From assembly GCA_964507325.1 (NCBI GenBank), contig CAZDQL010000064.1, positions 1-39,378 of the forward strand: DNA of 39,378 nucleotides, written 5' to 3'. This DNA is from CAZDQL01 sp964507325 (GTDB taxonomy: Bacteria > Planctomycetota > UBA1135 > GCA-002686595). The notes under the pieces are model-generated. The model was not told the origin of the DNA, made no database searches, and saw only the letters and a list, made by a program, of their open reading frames with translations. A program made the position numbers and the translations under genes. Below, piece after piece: positions 9,126 to 16,681 of the stretch (its first letter is position 1; each line of letters starts with the position of its first letter).

Positions 9126-10106
9126 TCAAGGGGTCCGGGGCGCGGAATCCTCGTCCTCTGCGGCGCGCAGTGCGGCCTCCTGCGCAGGCGTACGGATCCA
9201 GAGCATGCGGCGGGCGGGATCGAGGGTGACCACCTGCTTGGCGAGGGCGGCGGAGCCCAGAATGGCGAACTGCATGATCTCCGCGGATTCCACGCTGGGA
9301 TTCTCGATGCGGAAGTCGCCGAGGGTGAAGGTCCCCTCGGCCTTGGCGCGCTTGTACTCGAACTCCCCGGTGATCGACCGTCCACGACCCACGACCTTGG
9401 GCTCCTCGAGGAGCGGGAGCTTCTCGATCAGGGCGGGGGGGAGCATCAGCCCCCCCATCTTCCCCGTGTCGATCCAGAGGCTCTCGATCGCGAGGCCCGC
9501 GATCTCGGCGCGCACCATGGGTACGCCGTCCGGCTCGTTCGTGAGCTCCACGAGCTGCGCGCCTTCCGGAGCCTCGAAGGGTCCGCGCTCGATGCGCACC
9601 TCCTGGTTCGCGTAGTCGAGGGTCAGGACGTGCTCGCTGAACAGGTGATAGCCGAGGATGCCGTCGATGCGGGCGATGCTACGGCCGTGTGCGTTGTAGT
9701 TCCGCGAGAGCGCGGGCACCTTCTCGAACACCGCGTCGCCCACGGCGAGTGACTCGACCTCGACGACCGGCATCGAGACTCCCGCCCGGCCCGAAGGATC
9801 GCCGCCGGTCACCTCGCCCACGGCCTCGAGCCCGAGCTTCTCGACCAGCGAGGAGTCGACCCGCGCCGCGCCCTGGCCTCCGGTGTCGATGGCGAAGAAG
9901 AACGGTCCCTCGCCGTTCACCCACACCTCGACACCCGGCTGCGAACCGCGCATCTTCATGGGGAGCACGACGGGCTCCTCGGGCACCGTCGCCGAGCCCG
10001 GCCGGAGCCGGAACCCCTCTCGTGCGGCCTCCTGCTCCTGGGGTGCGCTGCTCGGCGGGTGAACGGCGAGCAGGGACAGGACGAGGGCGAGGACGGTGCC
10101 GTGCAT
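9126..10106 (-). CDS. Two-lobed retropepsin-like aspartyl protease, exported
   Basis: A 326-residue protein with an N-terminal signal sequence and two retropepsin-like halves. Each half carries an aspartyl-protease DTG: FAIDTGGQG with Asp74 and LWIDTGKMGG with Asp213. After the first half comes IDGILGYHLF, matching the hydrophobic-hydrophobic-Gly element that follows DTG in this fold. Start ATG 10106 is preceded by a good Shine-Dalgarno sequence (GGAGGAG), so the longer open frame upstream is not used. Both Asp residues present in one chain implies an intramolecular active site, as in pepsin, rather than the homodimer of retroviral enzymes. It is probably periplasmic or extracellular. It diverges from the UxxU protein gene, sharing a 196-base upstream region. 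Confidence 0.85.
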   Translation of the reverse strand: MHGTVLALVLSLLAVHPPSSAPQEQEAAREGFRLRPGSATVPEEPVVLPMKMRGSQPGVEVWVNGEGPFFFAIDTGGQGAARVDSSLVEKLGLEAVGEVTGGDPSGRAGVSMPVVEVESLAVGDAVFEKVPALSRNYNAHGRSIARIDGILGYHLFSEHVLTLDYANQEVRIERGPFEAPEGAQLVELTNEPDGVPMVRAEIAGLAIESLWIDTGKMGGLMLPPALIEKLPLLEEPKVVGRGRSITGEFEYKRAKAEGTFTLGDFRIENPSVESAEIMQFAILGSAALAKQVVTLDPARRMLWIRTPAQEAALRAAEDEDSAPRTP

Positions 10107-10302
10107 GGTCTCCTCCGGAGTGGGCGGGGTCGCTTCGTCGCCGATGGTACCTCGGGGTGTGGGATCCGGCCTCATCGAGCCGGCCGCGGCGACGTGCGCA
10201 GCGATGCCGCACGTAAGAGATACTGCACTTCCGGGGACCCTATTCCGCGCTGGCTGACCCTCATCCCTCCCCGTCGCCGGCCTCTGCAACTACCCTGGAG
10301 GC

Positions 10303-11292
10303 ATGCACGCCCTCCTCGTCACCGTGAGTCTGCTTCCCCTCGTCGCGGCGCAGCCGAGCGATCTCGCCCCGCTCCGCAGCCGGCACGCCCAAGCCCTGAC
10401 CGCTCTCGGTCGCCGGGCCCTCGACCAGCAGCTCTTCAACGACGCTGAACGACTGCTGGGACAGGCGCTGGCGTGGGACCCGGAGACGCCCGGGGCGGAG
10501 GGCAACCTCGACGAATTGGCCGCGATGCTCAGGTCGCGCGCCAAGGATCCCGCGCGCGCGGAGTACAGCGAATACCTGGCCTCCAAGGCGTTCCGCCGGG
10601 CGCGCGGGGAGCTCCGTGAGGCGGAGGCCGCCGTGCTGGAGCGCACCAGCACCGGCCTGCTGGAGCGGGCGCTCTCCCTCCTGCATGGTGACGACGATCC
10701 CCTGGCGATGGAGGCGTTGCACCTGGCCTTCGACCTGGGGCTCGCGGAGCGTGAGTTGGAGCGCGCCGTGGGCGGAAGCCTCGCCGAGGCCGCCTTCCAC
10801 TCGTGGCAGGAGGGGCGCGGCCTGCAGCGGCTGGAGCTCGGGGAGCGCATCTCGGGTCCCCAGGTCACGCTGGACGACCTGGAGGGCAAGGTCGTGCTGT
10901 GGCGCAACTTCTCCTTGTGAGGTGGGTGAGTGCGCCGCTGGCGCGGCCCCGTCGGTCTGGCGGAGCGCTACGGAAAGAAGCTGCACGTCGTCTTCGCGAA
11001 CCCCTTCGAGTTCAACGACTCCGTCTACCCCAAGGTGGAGTCGAACGTGGCCAAGGAGAAGCTGGTCGATGCCCGCAACGTCAGCTTCCACCGCTACGCC
11101 AAGCACCCGCTGGTCAGCCGCGACGCTCCCTACGTCGCGCCCGGGTGGAACTCGAGCAACCTCGAGATCGACGCCACCCAGGAGCACGGCGTGTACGCCC
11201 TCTTCGACCGCAAGGGCCGGCTCGCCTTCCGCGGCCGGGCGACGATCGAGGAGATCGAGGAGCGGGTGAAGCAGCTGGTGCGGGGGCGCTAG
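10303..11292 (+). CDS. Putative selenoprotein: thioredoxin-like domain with Sec-Gly-Gly-Sec (UxxU) motif
   Basis: Read through two in-frame TGA codons (10918-10920 and 10927-10929) this is one 329-residue protein ending at TAG 11290-11292. ATG 10303 follows a Shine-Dalgarno sequence (TGGAGG). Residues 1-16 resemble a signal peptide; about 20-160 are helical and TPR-like (AERLLGQALAWDPETPGAEGNL). The thioredoxin-like part starts near ERISGPQVTLDDLEGKVVLWRNFSL, where strand one runs directly into U206-G-G-U209. It continues with AERYGKKLHVVFAN, a GVYALFDRKGRLAFRG beta hairpin and a C-terminal helix. The two TGAs fall exactly at the CxxC cysteines, and downstream coding stays in the same frame, so decay or frameshift is unlikely. 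A SECIS-like hairpin lies downstream. It resembles SelL (known UxxU diselenide proteins) in motif; the export signal and helical region differ. Likely a periplasmic thiol/selenol oxidoreductase. Confidence 0.8.
10918..10929 (+). other. Double UGA recoding site (Sec-Gly-Gly-Sec)
   Basis: The codons TGA GGT GGG TGA fall in the frame opened at 10303. They replace both cysteines of a CGGC redox motif at the end of the first thioredoxin strand. There is no in-frame sense alternative: the +1 frame reads CEVGEC here but loses thioredoxin similarity on both sides. Confidence 0.78.
10943..10968 (+). promoter_or_regulatory. Candidate bacterial SECIS hairpin
   Basis: Hand folding gives an upper stem of 10949-10953 with 10959-10963 (CCGUC with GGCGG, one G-U pair) closing the loop GGUCU at 10954-10958. 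A lower stem pairs 10946-10947 with 10965-10966 and 10943-10944 with 10967-10968, with a C-A mismatch and one bulged G. The loop core GGUCU is the one I recall from the E. coli fdhF SECIS that SelB binds. Its first G lies 33 bases past the first UGA and 24 past the second, within the spacing usually accepted for bacterial SECIS elements. A competing short hairpin (10934-10938 with 10943-10947) exists in this GC-rich stretch; no energy was computed. Confidence 0.55.
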
Positions 11293-11505
11293 CGATCCCG
11301 ACTCGCCAACCACCCGTCCCCGCGGAGACCCGATTCTGGGACGCGCGCCCCACTCCGACGGTCCCCTGCTAGGCTCCAGGAATCCCGCACCGCGCGCCCT
11401 CGAACCCCGGAAACGTGGTCTGGGAGCCGCCAACCGCCTTGCCTGGCCCATCCGCTGTCTGCAAGAGACGTCGAGAACGGGGGCGGAGCTGACGAGCGTC
11501 ACGCT

Positions 11506-12234
11506 CACGGCCTCCAGCGCAACCTCGAGACCTGCGCCAAGCCCGAGTTCTGGCAGGACTGGTTCGAGGCGGCAGAGTCGTCGCTCGCTGAGCAGTGGAA
11601 GGACCCGATCTGGCCGCTGATCAGACGAGCGGACTTCACGACCACGCTGGAGCTCGGAGCTGGGGCGGGGCGCATCGCCGAGCGCTTGACGGAGCTGGCC
11701 GGCACGCTGCACCTCGTCGATCTCAATCGCTACGCACTCGATCGCTGCCGGAACCGCTTCCGCGACCACGCCGGCCCGTGCGTCATCCGCTACCACCAGA
11801 ACGACGGCCAGAGCCTCTCGTCCCTCGAGGATTCCTCGGTCACCCTCGTGTACTCGTGGGACTCGATGGTGCACTTCGAGCGCTCGGTGGTCGCCCGCTA
11901 CGTGCGGGAGTTCGCGCGCGTGATGCGGCCCGGCGCTTGGGGATTCGTCCACCACTCGAACTACGGAACGGTCTGCGACGATCCCGACATCGAACGGGCG
12001 CCGCACCTGCGCAGCAACCTGTCAGCCGAGCTGTTCGGTGAGTACTGCCAGGAGTGCGGCCTCGAGCGAACCCACTTCTTGGTTTTCGACTGGGCAGGGG
12101 TCGCGAACAGCGACTGCATCTCACTCTTCTTGAAGCCCTATCCCCGTCGGCCCTTCGCGAACTGGCACGCGCGCATGACCCAGCACCTCACCTGGGTGCA
12201 GTGGCTGCTCACCCGCGGGCGCCTCGCACGCTGA
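11506..12234 (+). CDS. Class I SAM-dependent methyltransferase, start unresolved
   Basis: Coding sequence is recognisable from about LQRNLETCAKPEFWQDWF (from 11506) to the stop at 12234. Motif I is LELGAGAGRIAE, followed by LHLVDLNRYALDRC (second strand and ribose-binding acidic residue) and VTLVYSWDSMVHFE, as in Methyltransf_11/25-type enzymes. The odd point is the start: no ATG, GTG or TTG occurs in this frame between the preceding stop at 11290 and the TTG at 11686, which lies after motif I and cannot be the true start. Either a non-standard start such as CTG is used, or a base error hides the start. The substrate is unknown. It lies downstream of the UxxU gene in the same direction and converges with the HEAT-repeat gene. 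Confidence 0.75.
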   Translation, partial: HGLQRNLETCAKPEFWQDWFEAAESSLAEQWKDPIWPLIRRADFTTTLELGAGAGRIAERLTELAGTLHLVDLNRYALDRCRNRFRDHAGPCVIRYHQNDGQSLSSLEDSSVTLVYSWDSMVHFERSVVARYVREFARVMRPGAWGFVHHSNYGTVCDDPDIERAPHLRSNLSAELFGEYCQECGLERTHFLVFDWAGVANSDCISLFLKPYPRRPFANWHARMTQHLTWVQWLLTRGRLAR

Positions 12235-12249
12235 TCGAGGCGCTTCGGA

Positions 12250-13077
12250 CTACTCCCCGCGGATCTTCTTCAAGGCGCGATCCACTTGATAGGAGACGTT
12301 GCCGGGGCCCTTGGCCTTGGCTGCTTCCAGGGCGGGAATGGCACTCGTGGCGGCGCTGCCCATGGCGCCGAGGGCCTTGATCGCCTCCATCCGGACGCTC
12401 GTGTTGGGATCCCCCAGCACGCCGACCAGGTCGTCCACGATGTCGGGCGCGCTAGGAGCGAAGCCGGCGAGCCCGCGTGCGGCATCCGCGCGAGCGAGCG
12501 CGTCGTCGGCCTGCAGCAGCTCGCGGAAGCGCTCTCGGCCGGGGGTGGCCGCCGCTCCGATCTGGTGGAAGTAGGTCGAGAGGATGTTGCGCGCGTACGG
12601 CTCGTCGAGCATCTCCACCAGAGTGGGCACGGCCCCTGCCGCCGGGTCCCCCAGCTGGCAGAGGGACACGAGCAGGTTCCCGCGCGTCGTGTCGTGGAAG
12701 GTGTGATCCTGCGCGTAGTTCAACGCCGCGGGGATGACGACCTCCGTCAGCACCTCCGGGTGCTGCGCGTAGTGCCCCAGGCTCAGCGGCAGGCTCATCA
12801 GGGCCATCTCCCGCTGCTCTCCCTCCGCGGAGTCGATCTCAGCCAGGATCTCCTCCGCCCGCGGGCGGTCGACCTGGGAGAGCTGGAAGCTCGCTGGTTC
12901 GGTCGCCGGCTGCGCAGCCGCTTCCGCGCTGGGCGCGCTCTCGCCCCCGCCGGCGGAGCCACCCCCCGCGGCTGTCGCGTCCGCGGCCGGCTCCGCGGCC
13001 GGCGCGGCTCCATCCGGGTCCGACTCGGAACAGGCGACGAACACGAGCAAGCTCGCGCCAATGAGATGGAATCGCAT
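12250..13077 (-). CDS. HEAT-repeat lipoprotein
   Basis: A 275-residue lipoprotein. ATG 13077 is preceded by GGAGG at good spacing and gives a signal sequence ending in VFVAC. A low-complexity Ala/Gly/Pro/Ser/Glu linker (about residues 20-65) probably spans the envelope. The rest is alpha-helical with HEAT-like repeats; the clearest are VPTLVEMLDEPYARNIL, DIVDDLVGVLGDPNTSVRMEAIKALGAMG and AIPALEAAKAKG. Such repeats serve as protein-binding scaffolds. It diverges from the MacA-like gene across 77 bases, which may simply be shared regulatory space. No enzymatic motif is seen. Confidence 0.85.
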   Translation of the reverse strand: MRFHLIGASLLVFVACSESDPDGAAPAAEPAADATAAGGGSAGGGESAPSAEAAAQPATEPASFQLSQVDRPRAEEILAEIDSAEGEQREMALMSLPLSLGHYAQHPEVLTEVVIPAALNYAQDHTFHDTTRGNLLVSLCQLGDPAAGAVPTLVEMLDEPYARNILSTYFHQIGAAATPGRERFRELLQADDALARADAARGLAGFAPSAPDIVDDLVGVLGDPNTSVRMEAIKALGAMGSAATSAIPALEAAKAKGPGNVSYQVDRALKKIRGE

Positions 13078-13154
13078 CGGATCCTCCGTGGAAGTGCTCT
13101 TCGGAATACGGCCCGGATTGTAGCCTGCTTCGTCGTCCGCCCGGAGACCTAGCC

Positions 13155-14201
13155 ATGACCTGCAAGCTGCTGCCATTCGCCCTGCTCCTGTTCCTGCCCA
13201 CCGCCTGCGGCGGCTCCAACGACGGCGCGCGGGCCACGGTGGCCGTCACGCGCGGGAACGTGGAGCGCGTCGCGGTCGCCCTCGGCCGCATCGAGCCGCG
13301 CGTCGAGATCCAGGTCAAGTCTCCGACCGGCGGCGTGCAGACGCGGCGCTTCGTGCAGCTCGGCCAGCGCGTCGAGCACGGCGCGCCCCTCGTCGAGGTG
13401 CGCCCGCTGCTCAACGACGCCCAGAAGCTGCAAGCGGAACGCGCGCTGACCGGCGCCGGTGAGGCCGTCGCCAACGCGCACGAGCTGCGCTCCGGAGCGA
13501 CCCTCATGGGGCGCGCGATGCTCCTCCTGCAAGGACGCAACGCCGTCGAGCGCATGTGGCGCGCCGGCGAGCGGGCCAAGACGGACGCGGAGGCCCAGCT
13601 CGAGCTCCTGCTCGACGGCAGCGCGGAGGTCGACGGGAAGGTGATCGACTTCATCGTCCGCTCGCCCGTCGCCGGGCGCGTGATCGAGCTCCCGCTGGAG
13701 GAGGGCGAGCCCGTCGTGCCGTCCAGCTCCTTCGGCTCGGGCACGGTCGTCGCGATCGTCGCCGACATGGACCAGCCGATGTTCCGCGGGACCGTCGACG
13801 AGATCGACGTGGGCCGGCTGCGCGAGGGTATGCGGGCCAACATCACGGTGGGCGCGCTGCCCGGTGCGACGCTGGAGGCCGAGCTGACGGAGATCTCGAT
13901 GCGTGCCGAGCGGCGTGGCGGCGCGGTGGTCTTCGACGTGGAGCTGACCGTCGCGCCTCCCGAGGAGATCACCCTGCGCTCCGGCTACTCTGCCGTCGCG
14001 CGCATCGTCGTGGAGCGCGCCGAGGACGTGCTCGTGCTGCCCGAGCGCGTCGTCGAGCTGCGACCGGACGGCGCGTTCGTGCGCATCGACGACGGGGGGG
14101 GCGGCGGCGTGGAGCGGCGCATCGAGACGGGCCTATCGGACGCACTGACCGTCGTCGTGACCTCGGGGCTCGCGGAGGGCGACCTCGTCCTCGAGCGCTA
14201 G
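13155..14201 (+). CDS. MacA-like periplasmic adaptor (membrane fusion protein)
   Basis: A 348-residue membrane-fusion protein of the HlyD/MacA type, the periplasmic adaptor of a tripartite exporter. The N-terminus is a signal sequence with Cys18 in LPTAC, probably lipid-modified. The two lipoyl half-motifs are visible (VKSPTGGVQTRRFVQLGQRVEHGAPL and VRSPVAGRVIELPLEEGEPV), separated by a short helical hairpin (about residues 95-155). Beta-barrel sequence follows (FRGTVDEIDVGRLREGMRANITV), then a C-terminal membrane-proximal domain. The hairpin is short for a pump that docks to a TolC-type channel. A ribosome-binding GGAG lies eight bases before ATG 13155. First gene of a four-gene operon with two permeases and an ATPase. 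Confidence 0.88.
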   Translation: MTCKLLPFALLLFLPTACGGSNDGARATVAVTRGNVERVAVALGRIEPRVEIQVKSPTGGVQTRRFVQLGQRVEHGAPLVEVRPLLNDAQKLQAERALTGAGEAVANAHELRSGATLMGRAMLLLQGRNAVERMWRAGERAKTDAEAQLELLLDGSAEVDGKVIDFIVRSPVAGRVIELPLEEGEPVVPSSSFGSGTVVAIVADMDQPMFRGTVDEIDVGRLREGMRANITVGALPGATLEAELTEISMRAERRGGAVVFDVELTVAPPEEITLRSGYSAVARIVVERAEDVLVLPERVVELRPDGAFVRIDDGGGGGVERRIETGLSDALTVVVTSGLAEGDLVLER

Positions 14202-14211
14202 GGGAGCCGCG

Positions 14212-15438
14212 GTGCACACGCTCTCCCTCCGCGACTGGCTGCGCGGGCTGCGCGAGCAGCGCGCCCGCACCCTCACGACCCTGGCCGGAATCGGCTGGGG
14301 CACCTTCGCGGTGGTGAGCATGCTGGCGTTCGGCGAGGGGCTCGAGGAGCTGATGCAGGAGCGCGCCGCAGGCCTCGGCAAGGGGATCGTCATCGCGTGG
14401 CCGGGGCGCACGACCCGCACGCACGGGGGTTTCCCGGAGGGCCGCCAGCTGCGCTTCACGCGCGAGGACCTGCTGCCCCTCGCGCAGGAGGTGCCGGAGA
14501 TCGAGAGCGTGTGCCCCGAGTTCACCGCCCGCGCCCAGGTGCACCGCGGCGAGCTCGTGTTTCGCACGCAGGTGAACGGCGTACACCCCTCGTTCGCCGC
14601 CATGCGCACGCAGCACGTCGAGGCCGGTGGACGCTTCCTCAGTCAGGCGGACCTCGACGAGGAGCGCCGCGTCGCCTTCCTGGGAGACCGCATCAAGCGA
14701 CAGCTCTTCGGGGACCTGCCGGCGATCGGCCAGACGGTCGAGCTCATGGACGCGCCCTTCACCGTGGTGGGTGTCATGCGTCCCAAGCTGCAGGACAGCG
14801 ACTACGACGGCGTCGACGAGACGCGCATCTGCATCCCGGCCACGACCCACGAGCGCGTCTTCGGGCGTCGCTACATCGACGACTTTCTCTTCCGCGCGGC
14901 CGACCCGGCGCAGACCGCGGCGGCGATCGAGGGCGTACATCAGGTGCTCGGGCGCCGACTCGGCTTCCATCCCGAAGACGACGGGGCGCTCCTCTTGTGG
15001 GACACGACCGAGAACGACAACGTCCGCAAGTACATCTTCCTGGCGATGGACGTGATGCTCGGGGGTGCCGGCCTGTTCACCCTGCTGGTCGGGGCGGTCG
15101 GCGTCGGCAACCTGATGTTCCTGCTCGTGCGCCAGCGCACGCGCGAGATCGGCATCCAGATGGCGGTCGGCGCGCGGCCGCGATGGGTGCAGGAGGAGGT
15201 GCTGGTGCAGACGCTGATCCTGGTCACGCTGGGAGGCGTGGCGGGCTTCGCCGGGGCGTGGGTGGTCGCGGCCGCGGTGCGGGCGAGCCCGCTGACCGAG
15301 AACCTCGGCCATCCGTACATCTCTAGCGGCGTCGCCGCGGGCACGGTCGCCCTGCTGGGCGCGGTGGGCCTCTTGGCCGGTTGGTTCCCGGCGCGCCGCG
15401 CCGCGAATCTCGACCCCGGACGGGCGTTGGCGGAGTGA
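14212..15438 (+). CDS. MacB-like ABC transporter permease 1
   Basis: A 408-residue FtsX/MacB-type permease starting at GTG 14212, ten bases after the adaptor gene. It has one N-terminal membrane helix (near TLAGIGWGTFAVVSML), a large MacB-type periplasmic domain (about residues 50-270, with ITERVFGR-like and VVGVMRPKLQDSDYDG segments) and three C-terminal helices with the FtsX signature RTREIGIQMAVGARPRWV. It ends with the typical PARRAANLDPGRALAE. Its stop overlaps the ATG of the second permease, implying translational coupling and probably a heterodimer. The transported substrate is unknown. Confidence 0.9.
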   Translation: MHTLSLRDWLRGLREQRARTLTTLAGIGWGTFAVVSMLAFGEGLEELMQERAAGLGKGIVIAWPGRTTRTHGGFPEGRQLRFTREDLLPLAQEVPEIESVCPEFTARAQVHRGELVFRTQVNGVHPSFAAMRTQHVEAGGRFLSQADLDEERRVAFLGDRIKRQLFGDLPAIGQTVELMDAPFTVVGVMRPKLQDSDYDGVDETRICIPATTHERVFGRRYIDDFLFRAADPAQTAAAIEGVHQVLGRRLGFHPEDDGALLLWDTTENDNVRKYIFLAMDVMLGGAGLFTLLVGAVGVGNLMFLLVRQRTREIGIQMAVGARPRWVQEEVLVQTLILVTLGGVAGFAGAWVVAAAVRASPLTENLGHPYISSGVAAGTVALLGAVGLLAGWFPARRAANLDPGRALAE

Positions 15439-16679
15439 TGAGCGCGCTTCTCGATCAGCTGCGCGAGCTGTGGGCCGAGCGCCGGCGCGTCGGCTTGGTG
15501 GCGCTCGGCGTCCTGTGGGGGACGCTGGGGCTCACCCTGCTCGTGGCCTTCGGGCTCGAGTTCCGCCGCGCGACGATCGCGACCACCCTGAATGTGGGCG
15601 ACGACCTCCTGTGTTTCTCCGCCGGCGCGACGACGCGGCCCTTCGAGGGCCTCCCTTCGGGGCGTCCGATCCGGCTCTTGCCCGAGGACGCTCCGGCCGT
15701 CGCGGCCTCCGTGCCGGACGTGCGCGGGGTCAGCGTCGAGTACCACACCGGCATCTCGAACCGCGTGTCCCGCGGCGACGTGGCGTTCGACGCCCGGCTG
15801 GTGGGCGTTGAGCCGAGCTTCCGCGAGCTGCGCGTGCAGGTCCCCGAGCCCGGGGGACGCTTCCTGAACGAGAGGGACATGGTCGAGCACCGCCGCGTCG
15901 CCTTCCTGGGCGACCGAGTGCGGGACCGGCTCTTCGGCGACTGGGACGCGGTCGGGCAGCGCTTCGACATCGACGGCGTGCCCTTCACCGTCATCGGCGT
16001 GCTGGCGCACAAGATCACCGTGTCGAGCTACAACGGCCTGGAGGAAGACAAGATCGTCATCCCGGCCACGACCTTCCGAGACCTGACCGGGCGGCGCACC
16101 CTGAGCTTCCTGGTCGTCGGACTGCGCAGCGAGGAGGCGGAGGCGCGCGCGACCGACGCGATCTACCAGCTGCTCGGCGCACGCCATCGCTTCGACCCCT
16201 CCGACCGCGACGCCCTGGATCTGATGAGCTACATCGGGATCGAGCGCATGGTGGACTCGATCCTGGACGGCAGCAACATGCTCAATCTGGTCGTGGGTGT
16301 CCTCGGCCTGCTCGTGTCGGTGATCGGCGTGGCGAACGTCATGTTCCTGATGGTCGAGGAGCGCACGGCCGAGATCGCCGTGATGATGGCGCTGGGCGCA
16401 CGGCCACGCGCGATCGCCGTCCAGCGCCTGCTCGAGGGGCTGCTCGTCACGCTACTCGGCGGCGCCGCCGGCATCGGCCTCTGCAGCGCCCTGTTCGAGG
16501 TCGCCGACCGCGTGCCGATGGGCGAGGTCGCGCGCGGGTACCTCGGCTACCCCAGCGTCTCGTGGCCCGTCGCGGCCGTGGTGCTGGCGGTCCTCGGCGT
16601 CGCGGGGACGCTGGCCGGCTGGGTGCCCGCGCGGCGCGCCGCCAACCTCGACCCCGTGGAGGTCCTGAGAGGAGAATGA
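15438..16679 (+). CDS. MacB-like ABC transporter permease 2
   Basis: A 413-residue paralogue of the preceding permease with the same plan: N-terminal helix (LVALGVLWGTLGLTLLVAFG), periplasmic MacB domain and three C-terminal helices with RTAEIAVMMALGARPRAIAV. It ends PARRAANLDPVEVLRGE. ATG 15438 overlaps the TGA of permease 1; an upstream in-frame start at 15381 would lie inside permease 1 and is rejected. Two distinct permeases beside a single separate ATPase suggest an asymmetric transporter core, unlike E. coli MacB, where permease and ATPase are fused and the protein is a homodimer. Confidence 0.9.
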   Translation: MSALLDQLRELWAERRRVGLVALGVLWGTLGLTLLVAFGLEFRRATIATTLNVGDDLLCFSAGATTRPFEGLPSGRPIRLLPEDAPAVAASVPDVRGVSVEYHTGISNRVSRGDVAFDARLVGVEPSFRELRVQVPEPGGRFLNERDMVEHRRVAFLGDRVRDRLFGDWDAVGQRFDIDGVPFTVIGVLAHKITVSSYNGLEEDKIVIPATTFRDLTGRRTLSFLVVGLRSEEAEARATDAIYQLLGARHRFDPSDRDALDLMSYIGIERMVDSILDGSNMLNLVVGVLGLLVSVIGVANVMFLMVEERTAEIAVMMALGARPRAIAVQRLLEGLLVTLLGGAAGIGLCSALFEVADRVPMGEVARGYLGYPSVSWPVAAVVLAVLGVAGTLAGWVPARRAANLDPVEVLRGE

Positions 16680-16681
16680 CG

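Noticed and set aside
10616..11269. The +1 frame across the UGA region reads CEVGEC, which looks like a redox cysteine motif
   Set aside because: Using it would need one frameshift in and another out, and the rest of that frame is not thioredoxin-like. The original frame is good on both sides.
10930..11292. Separate small gene starting at GTG 10930
   Set aside because: It would start in the middle of a thioredoxin fold, without its first strand and redox motif, and without a ribosome-binding site. It is better read as the second part of the UxxU protein.
10261..12006. 581-codon reverse frame opposite the UxxU and methyltransferase genes
   Set aside because: Val/Arg/Glu-rich antisense shadow with no recognisable domain, while the forward genes have clear motifs.
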